Origin: Carallia brachiata
Lineage: Eukaryota > Streptophyta > Magnoliopsida > Malpighiales > Rhizophoraceae
Direction of reading: 5' to 3'
DNA length: 64,000 nucleotides
Assembly: GCA_021464245.1 (NCBI GenBank)
Contig: JADCRB010000090.1
Span: 488,008-552,007 of the forward strand
Shown: positions 46,690-55,550 of the stretch, one piece after another
How positions within the stretch are numbered: position 1 is the first letter of the stretch
Layout: each line of letters begins with the position of its first letter
Made by a program: the position numbers and the translations under genes
The notes under the pieces: generated by a model
Database searches by the model: none
Seen by the model: only the letters and a program-made list of their open reading frames with translations
Told to the model about the DNA's origin: nothing

Positions 46690-48221
46690 AATGCCACAGA
46701 AGGAAGATGAAGAAAATACAGCAGCCAACGCTGTATCTGTACGTCTCGCAGAGGACGAAGATTGGCGTCAACCAATCATTGACTACCTACAGCACGGGAA
46801 GCTGCCCGAAGATCGTCGTTATAAGACAGAAATTCAACGACGAGCTCCCCGCTTCATATATCTGAAGGATGTTCTGTATCGAAGGTCTTTTGATGGAGTT
46901 TTACTTCGCTGCCTAGGCAATGAAGAGGCAAAACAAGCTCTCGCTAAAGCACATTTTAGAGTTTGTGGCGGACATTAATCAGGGCCTAAGTTGCACTTTC
47001 AGTTCAGAAGGATGAGATATTATTGGCCAACTATGGTACGTGATTCAATTGAGTTTACTAAAACCTGTCAAGCTTGTCAATTTCATGCCAATTACATACA
47101 TCTACCACCGGAGCCACTGCATCCAACTGTCTCGTCCTGGCCCTTTGAAGCTTGGGGTCTCAAGTTAGTGGGGCCCTTGCCAAAGTCATCCCTAGGTCAC
47201 CTTTACATTCTCGCAATAACATATTACTTCTCAAAATGGGCCGAAGCTATTCCACTTAGAGAGGTAAAGAAGGAGCATGTTGCCAATTTCATCCGGACTC
47301 AGCTGATCTATCGCTATGGCGTCCCTCGATTCATCATCAACTGTCTTGTCCTGGCCCTTTGAAGCTTGGGGTCTCAACTTAGTGGGGCCCTTGCCAAAGT
47401 CATCCCTAGGTCACCTTAACATACTCGCAGCAACAGATTACTTCTCAAAATGGGCCGAAACTATTCCACTTAGAGAGGTAAAGAAGAAGCATGTTGCCAA
47501 TTTCATCCGGACTCAGCTGATCTATCGCTATGGAGTCCCTCGATTCATCATCACTGATAATGGCAAGCAGTTCTACAACAGCTTGATTGACAAGCTCTGC
47601 GAGAAGTTCAAGTTCAAACAGTACAAGTCATCCATGTACAATGCCCCGGCAAATGGCTTGGCCGAAGCATTCAACAAGACCTTATGCAACCTATTGCGGA
47701 AGGTAGTCTCTAAATCCAAAAGAGATTGGCATGACAGAATTTCGGAGGCATTATGGGCGTATCGTACAACTTACCAGACTCTAACACAGGCGACGCCATA
47801 CTCACTTGTCTACGGTGTCGAAGTAATACTGCCGTTGGAAACATAGATTTCATCTTTGCGCATGGCTGTTCTAGAAGGACTCACAGAGGTGGAGAATGCT
47901 CGCCTACGTCTGGATTAGTTAGAAGCCCTTGATGAAAGGAGGCTCGAAGCACAACAGCAATTTGAGTGCTACCAAACCCGGCTCACCAACACGTTCAATC
48001 ACAAGGTCCGCCCTCGATCTTTTCAAGTTGGAGACCTTATTCTTGCAGTACAACGGCCCATCAACATGAAGTATCGGCCTGGTGACAAGCTTACTTCCAA
48101 ATGGGACAGGCCATACTTAGTGCAGGAGACCTACACTCACAACGCTTACATGCTGTCAGACTAAGAAGGCGTCCGAATCGACCCGATCAATGGTAAATTT
48201 TTGAAACAGTATTATGTGTAA
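46690..48221 (+). pseudogene. Integrase, with an internal 214-bp tandem duplication
   Basis: The zinc-binding part has AHFRVCGGH, RRMRYYWPTM and CQACQFHAN. The catalytic core appears twice because 47127-47340 is repeated as 47341-47554. The duplication length is not a multiple of three, so the frame changes. At the first catalytic Asp both copies are altered (WGLKLVGPLP and WGLNLVGPLP). TDNGKQF and NGLAEAFNKTLCNLL keep the other two. The C-terminal part (FQVGDLILAVQRP, KFLKQYYV) ends at TAA 48219-48221 after two more stops. Confidence 0.9.
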
Positions 48222-48365
48222 ATATGTTTAAAAAGAAAAAAATCATATAAATAGAAAAAAATCAAAAAAATCAAAAAAATATAGAAAAAAATAAAAAATA
48301 AAAAAAAAGTTGGGAAGTCCCGATCTGAAAATCCAAGCAAAAATCCAAACCCAAAAATCCAAGCC

Positions 48366-48505
48366 TAAACACTTGAGCCCAATTCAGAAAACTCGAAACC
48401 CAAACACTTGACCCAAATCCAAAAGTCCTAATCCAAAACCCAAACACTCGACCCAAATCCAAAAATCCAAGTCTAGAAGCCCAAATACTCGACCCAAATC
48501 CAATC
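48366..48505 (+). repeat. Degenerate 37-41 bp tandem repeats
   Basis: Four units begin AAACACTTGAGCCC, AAACACTTGACCC, AAACACTCGACCC and AAATACTCGACCC. They lie between the integrase end and the homeobox gene. Confidence 0.75.
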
Positions 48506-48615
48506 CAAAGTCTAAAACCCAAAAATTCCAAGTTCTAGATACAGTCTAGAATACAAGTTCAAAATCCAATCCAACTCCTGGCCCGCATGAGTATAAACTG
48601 TGAACGGCCCAAAAA

Positions 48616-48622
48616 TATAAAA
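48616..48622 (+). promoter_or_regulatory. Possible TATA box before the captured homeobox gene
   Basis: TATAAAA lies 95 bases before ATG 48711. It might be a captured or chance promoter; the LTR could equally drive transcription. Confidence 0.25.
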
Positions 48623-48710
48623 GCGACGAAGGGTTTGAGTTTGAAACGCAGCATCAGTTTCAACCGATCTTCACCACATACCAGACGTTTGCTCCTCTGC
48701 CACAAGAAAG

Positions 48711-49321
48711 ATGGAACCAGTTGCAGAACCTCAACACAAGGGAGAAGAAAGGTCACCCCGCACAAGGTGGCAACCAACCATGGCACAACTGCAAATTTTG
48801 GAGGAAGTCTTCCACAATAATGGAGGTATTATTCCTAATGCATCTCAGATTTACCAACTTGCGTCAGCTCGGGACAATCGAAGGAAAAAAATTTGTTTTA
48901 TTGGTTCCAGAATCGGAGAAGCAGGAAGAAAGCAGCACTGAGAACTGCTTTTTCCAAAGCACAGTCTGCCGTTCCGATAGTAGATCCCACCGGTACAGTT
49001 TCGCCCTCAAATGAAGCAGGTCCGAGTTCTACCACTGCAATGGTCTCTTCAGGCTATAACGATCAAAGCAGTAGCCTGTGGGAGCATGCGTACTAGTCCT
49101 TGTGGTCTTATGGAGTCAGTGAAAGGTTCATCCCTCCTAAGTACTTAAGTTTAGGAAAGGCTTTTTTAGCAGAAAGAAGCCGTTCCGGCGAAATTTTGCC
49201 TCTCTTTTCAGAATATTCCGGCAGCATCAACCAGCCGGAAAGCGACGTCAACATCATCGGCCCACCAAACGAGGTCGAGCTTGACTTGGAGCTGCGCTTC
49301 GGGCCACGCTACGACGGTTGA
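48711..49321 (+). pseudogene. WUSCHEL-related homeobox (WOX-type) gene captured inside the retrotransposon
   Basis: ATG 48711 opens MEPVAEPQHKGEERSPRTRW and enters a homeodomain of the WOX type: RTRWQPTMAQLQILEEVF, IPNASQIYQLAS, LRQLGTIEGK, then NLFYWFQNRRSRKK. The helix-3 string EGKN-x-FYWFQN is diagnostic of WOX proteins. Two shifts split it: near 48860-48867, where TTGCGTCA probably lost one of two short repeats, and at an A run (48885-48891). From 48893 the frame is open to 49321 except one TAG at 49094, which fits CAG to TAG. Further on are ILPLFSE, like the WUS-box LPLF core, and VELDLELRFGP, like an EAR repressor motif, before TGA 49319-49321. No intron interrupts it, as expected for capture from mRNA. 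Restored length would be near 200 residues. Which WOX it came from is not clear to me. Confidence 0.85.
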
Positions 49322-49335
49322 CAAGATAAGGTGCA

Positions 49336-49409
49336 ACGACTTTGGCAGCACATAGTAACGACTTCTGCAGCACACGACAATGACTTTTGCAGCACACGGT
49401 AACGACTTT
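49336..49409 (+). repeat. 22-bp tandem repeat, three copies
   Basis: Units start ACGACTTTGGCAGCACATAG, ACGACTTCTGCAGCACACGA and ATGACTTTTGCAGCACACGG, with a partial fourth. They begin 15 bases after the homeobox stop codon. Confidence 0.9.
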
Positions 49410-49593
49410 CGTGACGCTCGTCAGTCGCTGCCTCTTTTGTCTCTTATGTGGGAAAGGGACGTGGATGACCTTACTCGATTCTGCGTACCTCTTTTTGACT
49501 TTTCAAAAAAAAAAAACTCTTTATGTTATATATATATCATGCATGTCCGAAGCATAATACTCACCCCTCAGCTCTTTTTCTTCTCAAAAGAAA

Positions 49594-50040
49594 ATGGCTA
49601 GTCTCTGCACTTGTCTCAGGAAGTTCTTTGATCAAGAAGTTGGAAGCGCACGAGCTAAAAAAAGAATGAGTAGTCTTCTTCGAGAGATCCCTAAAAGCCC
49701 TCGAAACTCAGTCTCCAACGTCATCGGTGTCATGGAGTTCCAACTACTCTCCTTAATTCACATCTACCACAGAGGGATGAGAAGCTGCAATCATCCTAAT
49801 CTTCCTTTGGATGCGGCGACGTATAGGGAAGTTCCAACTACTCTCCTTACGTCGAAGCAGACTTGGGAATCATCACTACAGTCAGTCTCTTTGTGTGCCG
49901 GTCTTAAAGTTCCGAAGTCTTGGACCTTCCTCTTGGGGAGGTTCAAGTTTTTTGCCTACCGGATCATTCTCACCAGAGCTTTGGAACTTCAAAAAACCTT
50001 TGTCAGCCTTTGCGAGCTATGGAAGCTCGACCGCACCTAG
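49594..50040 (+). CDS. ORF of unknown function before the 3' LTR (148 codons)
   Basis: ATG 49594 opens MASLCTCLRKFFDQEVGSAR; the frame is open to 50040. No family is recognised. The words TTCCAACTACTCTCCTTA occur twice (49739 and 49832) inside it. The frame may be part of the element's own 3' region or of the captured transcript. A second frame at 49811-50110 also reads open, so coding is not assured. Confidence 0.3.
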   Translation: MASLCTCLRKFFDQEVGSARAKKRMSSLLREIPKSPRNSVSNVIGVMEFQLLSLIHIYHRGMRSCNHPNLPLDAATYREVPTTLLTSKQTWESSLQSVSLCAGLKVPKSWTFLLGRFKFFAYRIILTRALELQKTFVSLCELWKLDRT

Positions 50041-50238
50041 AGTCAGAATGTCAATTTTTATATTGGCTGGGGTGCTAACTTTCTCAAGATCGTATCGGTT
50101 GCTATTGTGATCCAACAACAGCAGGCATGGTCAGAGATAAAAGATTTCAACATTCAATGTTCATCAGGACATCTTTCAAATTGGACTTCAAGACTCAGTG
50201 CGGATCACGTCTGTAAAGTTCTTCCTTACCGACCCTTG

Positions 50239-50250
50239 AAGTGGGGGCAT
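50239..50250 (+). other. Polypurine tract
   Basis: AAGTGGGGGCAT directly precedes the 3' LTR start at 50252, the place for plus-strand priming. Confidence 0.7.
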
Positions 50251-50251
50251 T

Positions 50252-51055
50252 TGTAAACGTATTTAAAAAAAAAAAGTCAAGTCTTTTGTCGGCGTTGCCA
50301 ATTTCAAAATTGGCAATGCCGACGCGGAAAAAATGTTCAAAAAAATATTCATTTCCCACGATGTTTTCACACGGGAAAGGAGCCCTATAAATAGGCTCCT
50401 GCCCCTCAGTTCAAAACATATTTAGTAAATCTGTATATAGAAAAATACAGAGAATTTGAGAGAAAAAGAAAATTTTGAAAATCTCTCAAGAAAAATTCTC
50501 CTTTTCTTACGTGTTTGACTCTACAGTATACTCTCCTAATTGCTTTTTGAAAGATATTTCAGGGGTAAGCCCCAAAAAATTTGCTATTTCCATTTCTAAA
50601 ATTATTTTTAGATTTATATTCTCGGATCGTTCTAAATCTGAATTTATGAGAATATATATCTAAAAATATCAAATTATTACAAATCCGACTGGGATCAAGT
50701 CTCATACGGCCCTCAGTAAAGTTCAGGCAGTTTATCCGAGAACAAGTCCCTTCGACTATCGGTGAAATTAAGTCAGATCGACTCAGATCAGGTCTCTGCG
50801 GTTCTTAACCGTAGTCTAAACGTTCAAATCAGATACAGTTTCAGTCTACCCAGTTCAAGATAAAGTTGTGAAAATTATTTCTGTCAAGATCAAGCTCGTG
50901 CAGCCCTTGACGGAGTAAAAAAAAAAGGAACACTAATCAGAAGATCTACGGAGATCGACCCCACGTAAATTTTCTTTTATTTTAAATTTTTATCTGTAAT
51001 TCATTTTTTGTATTTTTTATTTTAATTATTTTAAACTCAAAATTTACCCGTTACA
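50252..51055 (+). repeat. 3' LTR
   Basis: Starts TGTAAACGTATTT and ends ACCCGTTACA. TATA box CTATAAATAG at 50385-50394. The hairpin near the start is intact here (GCGTTGCCAATTT against AAATTGGCAATGC with one mismatch). About 7 bp shorter than the 5' LTR through an A-run difference. Confidence 0.95.
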
Positions 51056-51068
51056 CAGATGCTCTTGA

Positions 51069-51390
51069 CAACTACTTTTTATTTTTTCTGTTACAAATTA
51101 CTATTCATTTTCTTTCTTACAACTTTCTAATCATTACTTTTTATCAATTATAATATCATCATTACTGTATTATTTTCTATTCATTTTCTTTTCTATTCAC
51201 TTTCTATTCAATTTCTCACTATCCAATCACACCCTTAATAAATGTATTAGTTTGCTTATAGTCCTAATCAATTCATCGTTAGTTTGCGGGTCCGACTACC
51301 CGCGACTAAGGACTAGATATAGAGTCCACTAAAACTTGCCCGAGCGAGCGATGCTGGGATGAATGATGAGCTAAAACCAGATGCTCTTGA
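51069..51390 (+). repeat. 320-bp tandem duplication, copy 2 (intact)
   Basis: Runs from CAACTACTTTTT to CCAGATGCTCTTGA and is the uninterrupted version of copy 1, thus a paralogous empty site for the retrotransposon. After it, 51391-51445 reads DARTWWRLYGIHANVL then stop, slightly like the WW region of hAT transposases; weak. Confidence 0.92.
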
Positions 51391-54300
51391 TGCTAGAACC
51401 TGGTGGAGACTTTATGGTATTCATGCGAATGTCCTGTAAACCTATATTTTGTTTGTCCATAGGTTATGAATGAGCTAAGTCCAAGTTATCTTTTGTCAAG
51501 CTGAACCTCGAATTTGTCAGGATTAACTAGGTTATAAGAAATTAGGAATCTTTAATTTTTGTTCTTGATCAAACTGCAAATGGGTACCATAAATTCGCTA
51601 TATTTTCTACAGATTCCATGTTGCAGGGACAGAATTGAATTAGTAAAGAAAACAACCCAAATTCCAAACCCACCAACGTAATAATGTCCTGTGGAACATG
51701 AATGTCATGAAATTAGTGCACCAATTCCACGATACTTACCAATTGAATATTGCATGACATTGTTTCACTTCTGTGAAGTTTTTAGGCTCAGCAAAACCAC
51801 TGGCTAGCCCAGGAAAATATGGAATTGGTGGGTTATCAGTCATTGCTGCCAGGCCACAACAACACAGAGACAGTCCTGCACTGCACCGCGATCAATCACA
51901 TTCACTCGTGGGAGCTACAATAGCTTTAATCCTTAATATGTGCAATGGCAATGAGTGCTTTTTCACAACAAAGGAACCGCAATATCCCCAGTAGCAGGTC
52001 AGCACGAGCGTATTCTAAGGTCGTTGTCTGATAGATGGAGTGGTCCTTACTCCTTTTAGATGCACGAACATTTCCTCTCATTAGTTATTATTATTCATGG
52101 CCATGCTTGTGCTTATTCCTCTGCTAGTGGCTTCAAATCATTGGTTATGTTTTGAATTTTCTTACCTAAATTAGAGTTTGAAATGCTATACATACCAGGT
52201 GGTCCTCTTCGCATGCGGTTGAACAAAGTTAAAACAAATATTTTCCAATAAAAATAAGAAGGATGAACGACTTAGCTATAATAAGATATCTATTCTCCAA
52301 GATTACATACTTTTGTTGAAATGCAAGTGATGAAGTCCCACAATGGAAAAGGAGGCTAAGATTAAGACACCTATACAAAATAAAAATTTATAATCCAATG
52401 TTATAAAATTTTAGATAAGAAGTGGTATGAAGATTCAATTGTTATTGCTTGCTGCTCTATTTTATTTATGGTGCTCTCTAAGTTCGGACTCCCCATATGG
52501 AGCGATACTTTTGATGTGTATAAATCTTATGCTAAATCAAAAAAACAAGGCATTGGACTCTTCCTATGGAGCGATATTTTTTATTCAAAAATATCCGTGT
52601 ATAAATCTCATGCTAAATCAAAAGAAAATATCTATGTATAAATATTATGCTAAATCAAAAAAATAAGGCAATGCAGAATTTTATAGACATGACCAAGTCT
52701 CAATATTTATTCAATATTTATATCATATATGGACTTTAGGCTCTCAATGGCATATAGTTTTAAAGACTTGAATGCCAATGAACGCCATTTTCTTATTTAC
52801 CAAGGTACACTTTACCAGGACCAAGCACATTGCGTTGGTTGTTTAGCTATGAATTTTGATCAATTAAGTTCGTTTGCAGTTGTTGGGGTTTGACTTGATT
52901 TTGATTAGTTTTATCCCTGTTCTAATATAACATACTTACCTAATGAGATTGTGATTGGGAGGTGTTTAGTAAATCTACTATAGACTTTGCCCAAGTTTTT
53001 GGTCATAGATCACATTTAGGTGAACTGTGCCTTTGGTCTGTCCCATGAAGTTCAAAGGAAAAACTCAAGCCATAATAAAAAAGAAAGCTCACCAATCTTC
53101 TTTTCCTCCACTAACTAGTTCAATTGTGAATAGATGGAGGAATAATTCAGGCAGAAAATTCATAGAGATTTGACCTTGAAGGTACTTCATGTCACGTGTG
53201 GGGCATATGCAAGAATTTGTGGGACAAATTTCTGAAAATTCTCTACCCATTACCCTACACTTAGACACCTAAATATTTATAGGATATTATATACATGCCA
53301 AAAGTTCAACAGCTATGGCCAGACTATCATCGAACAGCCACCCTATATCTTCCACATTCTTCCCTGCTAGGATTTTTATTGGCTCGACGGTTTTTGTAGG
53401 CATAATGATTACACTACTTTGACATTTCGATGCTTAATAATGCTCTTCTTTGATTGAACTGTTGTTAATCACCATGTGATGGGTTACTCGGTGGATGTCT
53501 GTTGGGTCTCACAATAAACTGCAAATGTTCCTATAATTGATAGTTTGGCTTTACATGGAGTGATCTTTATTCTTCTTCCTATTTATTACTTTATAGGATA
53601 AGATATTGGCGATTAATCCTTATTGGACAGACCTCTGAACACAGAACCTTCTAAAATTTTAAACATTAACAAACATTAGATGCAACTTTAGAACAATAAT
53701 CATGCATGCATTTTAACTCCTAAATAGAAAGACACATTTTTGTTATATATCTATTGCTCGTAGTGCATGTACTTTATGTTTTTCTAATCAAACTAGTTCA
53801 ACAGAAAAAAATTATTGGCAACGCATAAGAATTAAAGTTATTTAATTATAATGCCAAAGGTAAGATGTAATATTACTTGAATTATATGAAAAAAAAGAAT
53901 TATATAATTAGGCAAATTTGAAAGTAGATACAAATATAAAAGTTGATGGAAGATTTCAGAACACTATGGTGGCTAATGGTGGCTCATGGGTGCATGTGCA
54001 ATTGGTGCTGCTTTTAAGTTCCCCTCGATTGTGGGGTTTTGTTGTAGAAGAGCATGAAATGACTACAGAGCAGTGCTGTGCTGGGACGATGATGGAATGG
54101 ACCTTTGGTGGGTATGGGTGGTGTAGCTTTACCTGCCCTTAACCTTTTCCAATGGAAGTCAAGAGTAATTAGTCAAGAATCTCTTTCTCTCTCTCTCTCT
54201 CTCCCCCTTATTTCCAGCCTGAGTGAGCCCCCACAGACATCATTGATTGATTAGGATGGAACACAAAGCCCACTGTCTCCCAAGATTTCCACTGTTTCTA

Positions 54301-54640
54301 TCTCCATTCCCATTTCAGGATCTGCTCTCTCCTGCCTATTTCTATGTTCTAAATCTCTCTTTCTCCCTCATGTTATTGTCTCTCAAATCTCCCCCCTGCC
54401 TCAAATTCCTTGTTTCTTGTTCCAGTTAGGTGGGGTTGCTCACCATCTCTTTTTGTCAGGACTCAGGATTCTCCAAGCTACTAGTCCTTTCAGTCCCCCC
54501 CACCACCCACAAAGGCTGACAAAAAGAAACACACACACACATGTCACAAACAATAAATCACCTACATAATCCCCAGTGAAAAGACACAAGGAAACAGAAC
54601 AAAAACATAACCAAAAATCTCCCAATCTTTTTTAACCTTT
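51391..54640. other. Intergenic region upstream of the MIZ1-domain gene
   Basis: No supported gene. At 52487-52660 there are imperfect direct repeats (TGTATAAATCTTATGCTAAA three times; ATATGGAGCGAT or CTATGGAGCGAT twice). A (CT)n run is at 54187-54202. ORFs at 51773 and 53918 have no family resemblance. Confidence 0.5.
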
Positions 54641-54758
54641 TCACCTCTATATTATTATCTCCATATACAATCCAAAAAAAAAGAAAACAATCTTTGAGAA
54701 AAAGAAAGTTTGCCTCTTTGCTTTTGTTTCTTTGCCCTTTTGTTCCCCTACCAACAAG

Positions 54759-55550
54759 ATGAAGACAATAATGCCCAAGACCCCAAATGACTCTTCTTTC
54801 TCTTTCTCCAGGAGATATTTCAACTGGAGATTAATGAGGAAATCAGTTGAAGAAGAAGAAGACAATGATGAAGAAGAAAAAATCTTGACGTTCAACTCTT
54901 CCTCTCATTTCTCCTACTCTGATGCAAGCTTTAAAAATGAGGAGCTCAGTATGAAAGTGCCATCACCAGCACCACCAAGCAAAAAATCCAAGCTCCGATC
55001 AGCTCTCACGTTATTCAGCAAGAACAACAGGGCAACTAGATGCCACTCAGGCTTGGGCACTAAAGTGATAGTGACCCTTTTCGGATACCGCCGGGGACAC
55101 GTCCATTTTGCATTTCAAGAGGATGCAAAGGTAAGTCCAGCGTTTCTGATCGAGCTTGCCACACCCACAAGTGTTCTAGTCCGGGAAATGGCATCTGGGT
55201 TGGTGAGGATTGCATTGGAATGCGAGAAGAAGCCTGTGAAGAAAGCAAAGAAGCTGATCGAGGAGCCTGTTTGGAGGACTTACTGCAATGGCAGGAAATG
55301 CGGGTATGCAATGAGGAGGGAGTGTGGGCCTGAGGAATGGAAGGTTCTGAAGGCCGTGGAGCCCATTTCGATGGGGGCTGGTGTGTTGCCTTGGAATGGA
55401 GCAGATGGGTCCGAGATTGCTGGTGAGCTCATGTACATGAGAGCCAGGTTTGAGAGAGTTGTGGGGTCCAAAGACTCTGAGGCTTTTTACATGATGAATC
55501 CTGATGGCTCTGGTGGCCCTGAACTCAGTGTTTACTTGCTCAGAGCTTAA
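54759..55550 (+). CDS. MIZU-KUSSEI 1 (MIZ1/DUF617) domain protein
   Basis: A single exon of 263 residues. The N-terminus reads MKTIMPKTPNDSSFSFSRRY, then an acidic run (EEEEDNDEEE, residues 31-40) and a Ser-rich part. The MIZ domain covers about residues 101-262: TKVIVTLFGYRRGHVHFAFQ, ELATPTSVLVREMASGLVRI, WRTYCNGRKCGYAMRRECGP, MGAGVLP, GELMYMRARFERVVGS, and the end PELSVYLLRA. The family's founder MIZ1 is needed for root hydrotropism in Arabidopsis and associates with the cytosolic face of the endoplasmic reticulum; other members are less understood. Length and absence of introns fit the family. The start is ATG 54759 because the in-frame codon at 54732 is TTG and MKTIM is typical of this subgroup. 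The gene is intact, with C/T-rich leader sequence upstream. Confidence 0.95.
   Translation: MKTIMPKTPNDSSFSFSRRYFNWRLMRKSVEEEEDNDEEEKILTFNSSSHFSYSDASFKNEELSMKVPSPAPPSKKSKLRSALTLFSKNNRATRCHSGLGTKVIVTLFGYRRGHVHFAFQEDAKVSPAFLIELATPTSVLVREMASGLVRIALECEKKPVKKAKKLIEEPVWRTYCNGRKCGYAMRRECGPEEWKVLKAVEPISMGAGVLPWNGADGSEIAGELMYMRARFERVVGSKDSEAFYMMNPDGSGGPELSVYLLRA

Larger units (their letters stand above)
40745..51060 (+). mobile_element. Complete but inactive Ty3/gypsy (Tat-type) LTR retrotransposon
   Basis: Two LTRs (40750-41560 and 50252-51055) with TGTAA...TTACA ends are flanked by the 5-bp target duplication CAGAT (40745-40749 and 51056-51060). Inside, in order: a primer-site region, gag, aspartic protease, reverse transcriptase, RNase H, integrase, a WOX-type homeobox gene, further 3' sequence and a polypurine tract. 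The protein text around DELNEVNLG, FISNLAGRCQPF and NGLAEAFNKTLCNLL is characteristic of plant Tat/Ogre-group elements as I know them. All protein regions contain stops, shifts or deletions, so the copy cannot move on its own. Confidence 0.95.

Noticed and set aside
54732..54758. Nine extra codons before the MIZ1-domain start
   Set aside because: The first codon would be TTG; ATG 54759 fits the family N-terminus.
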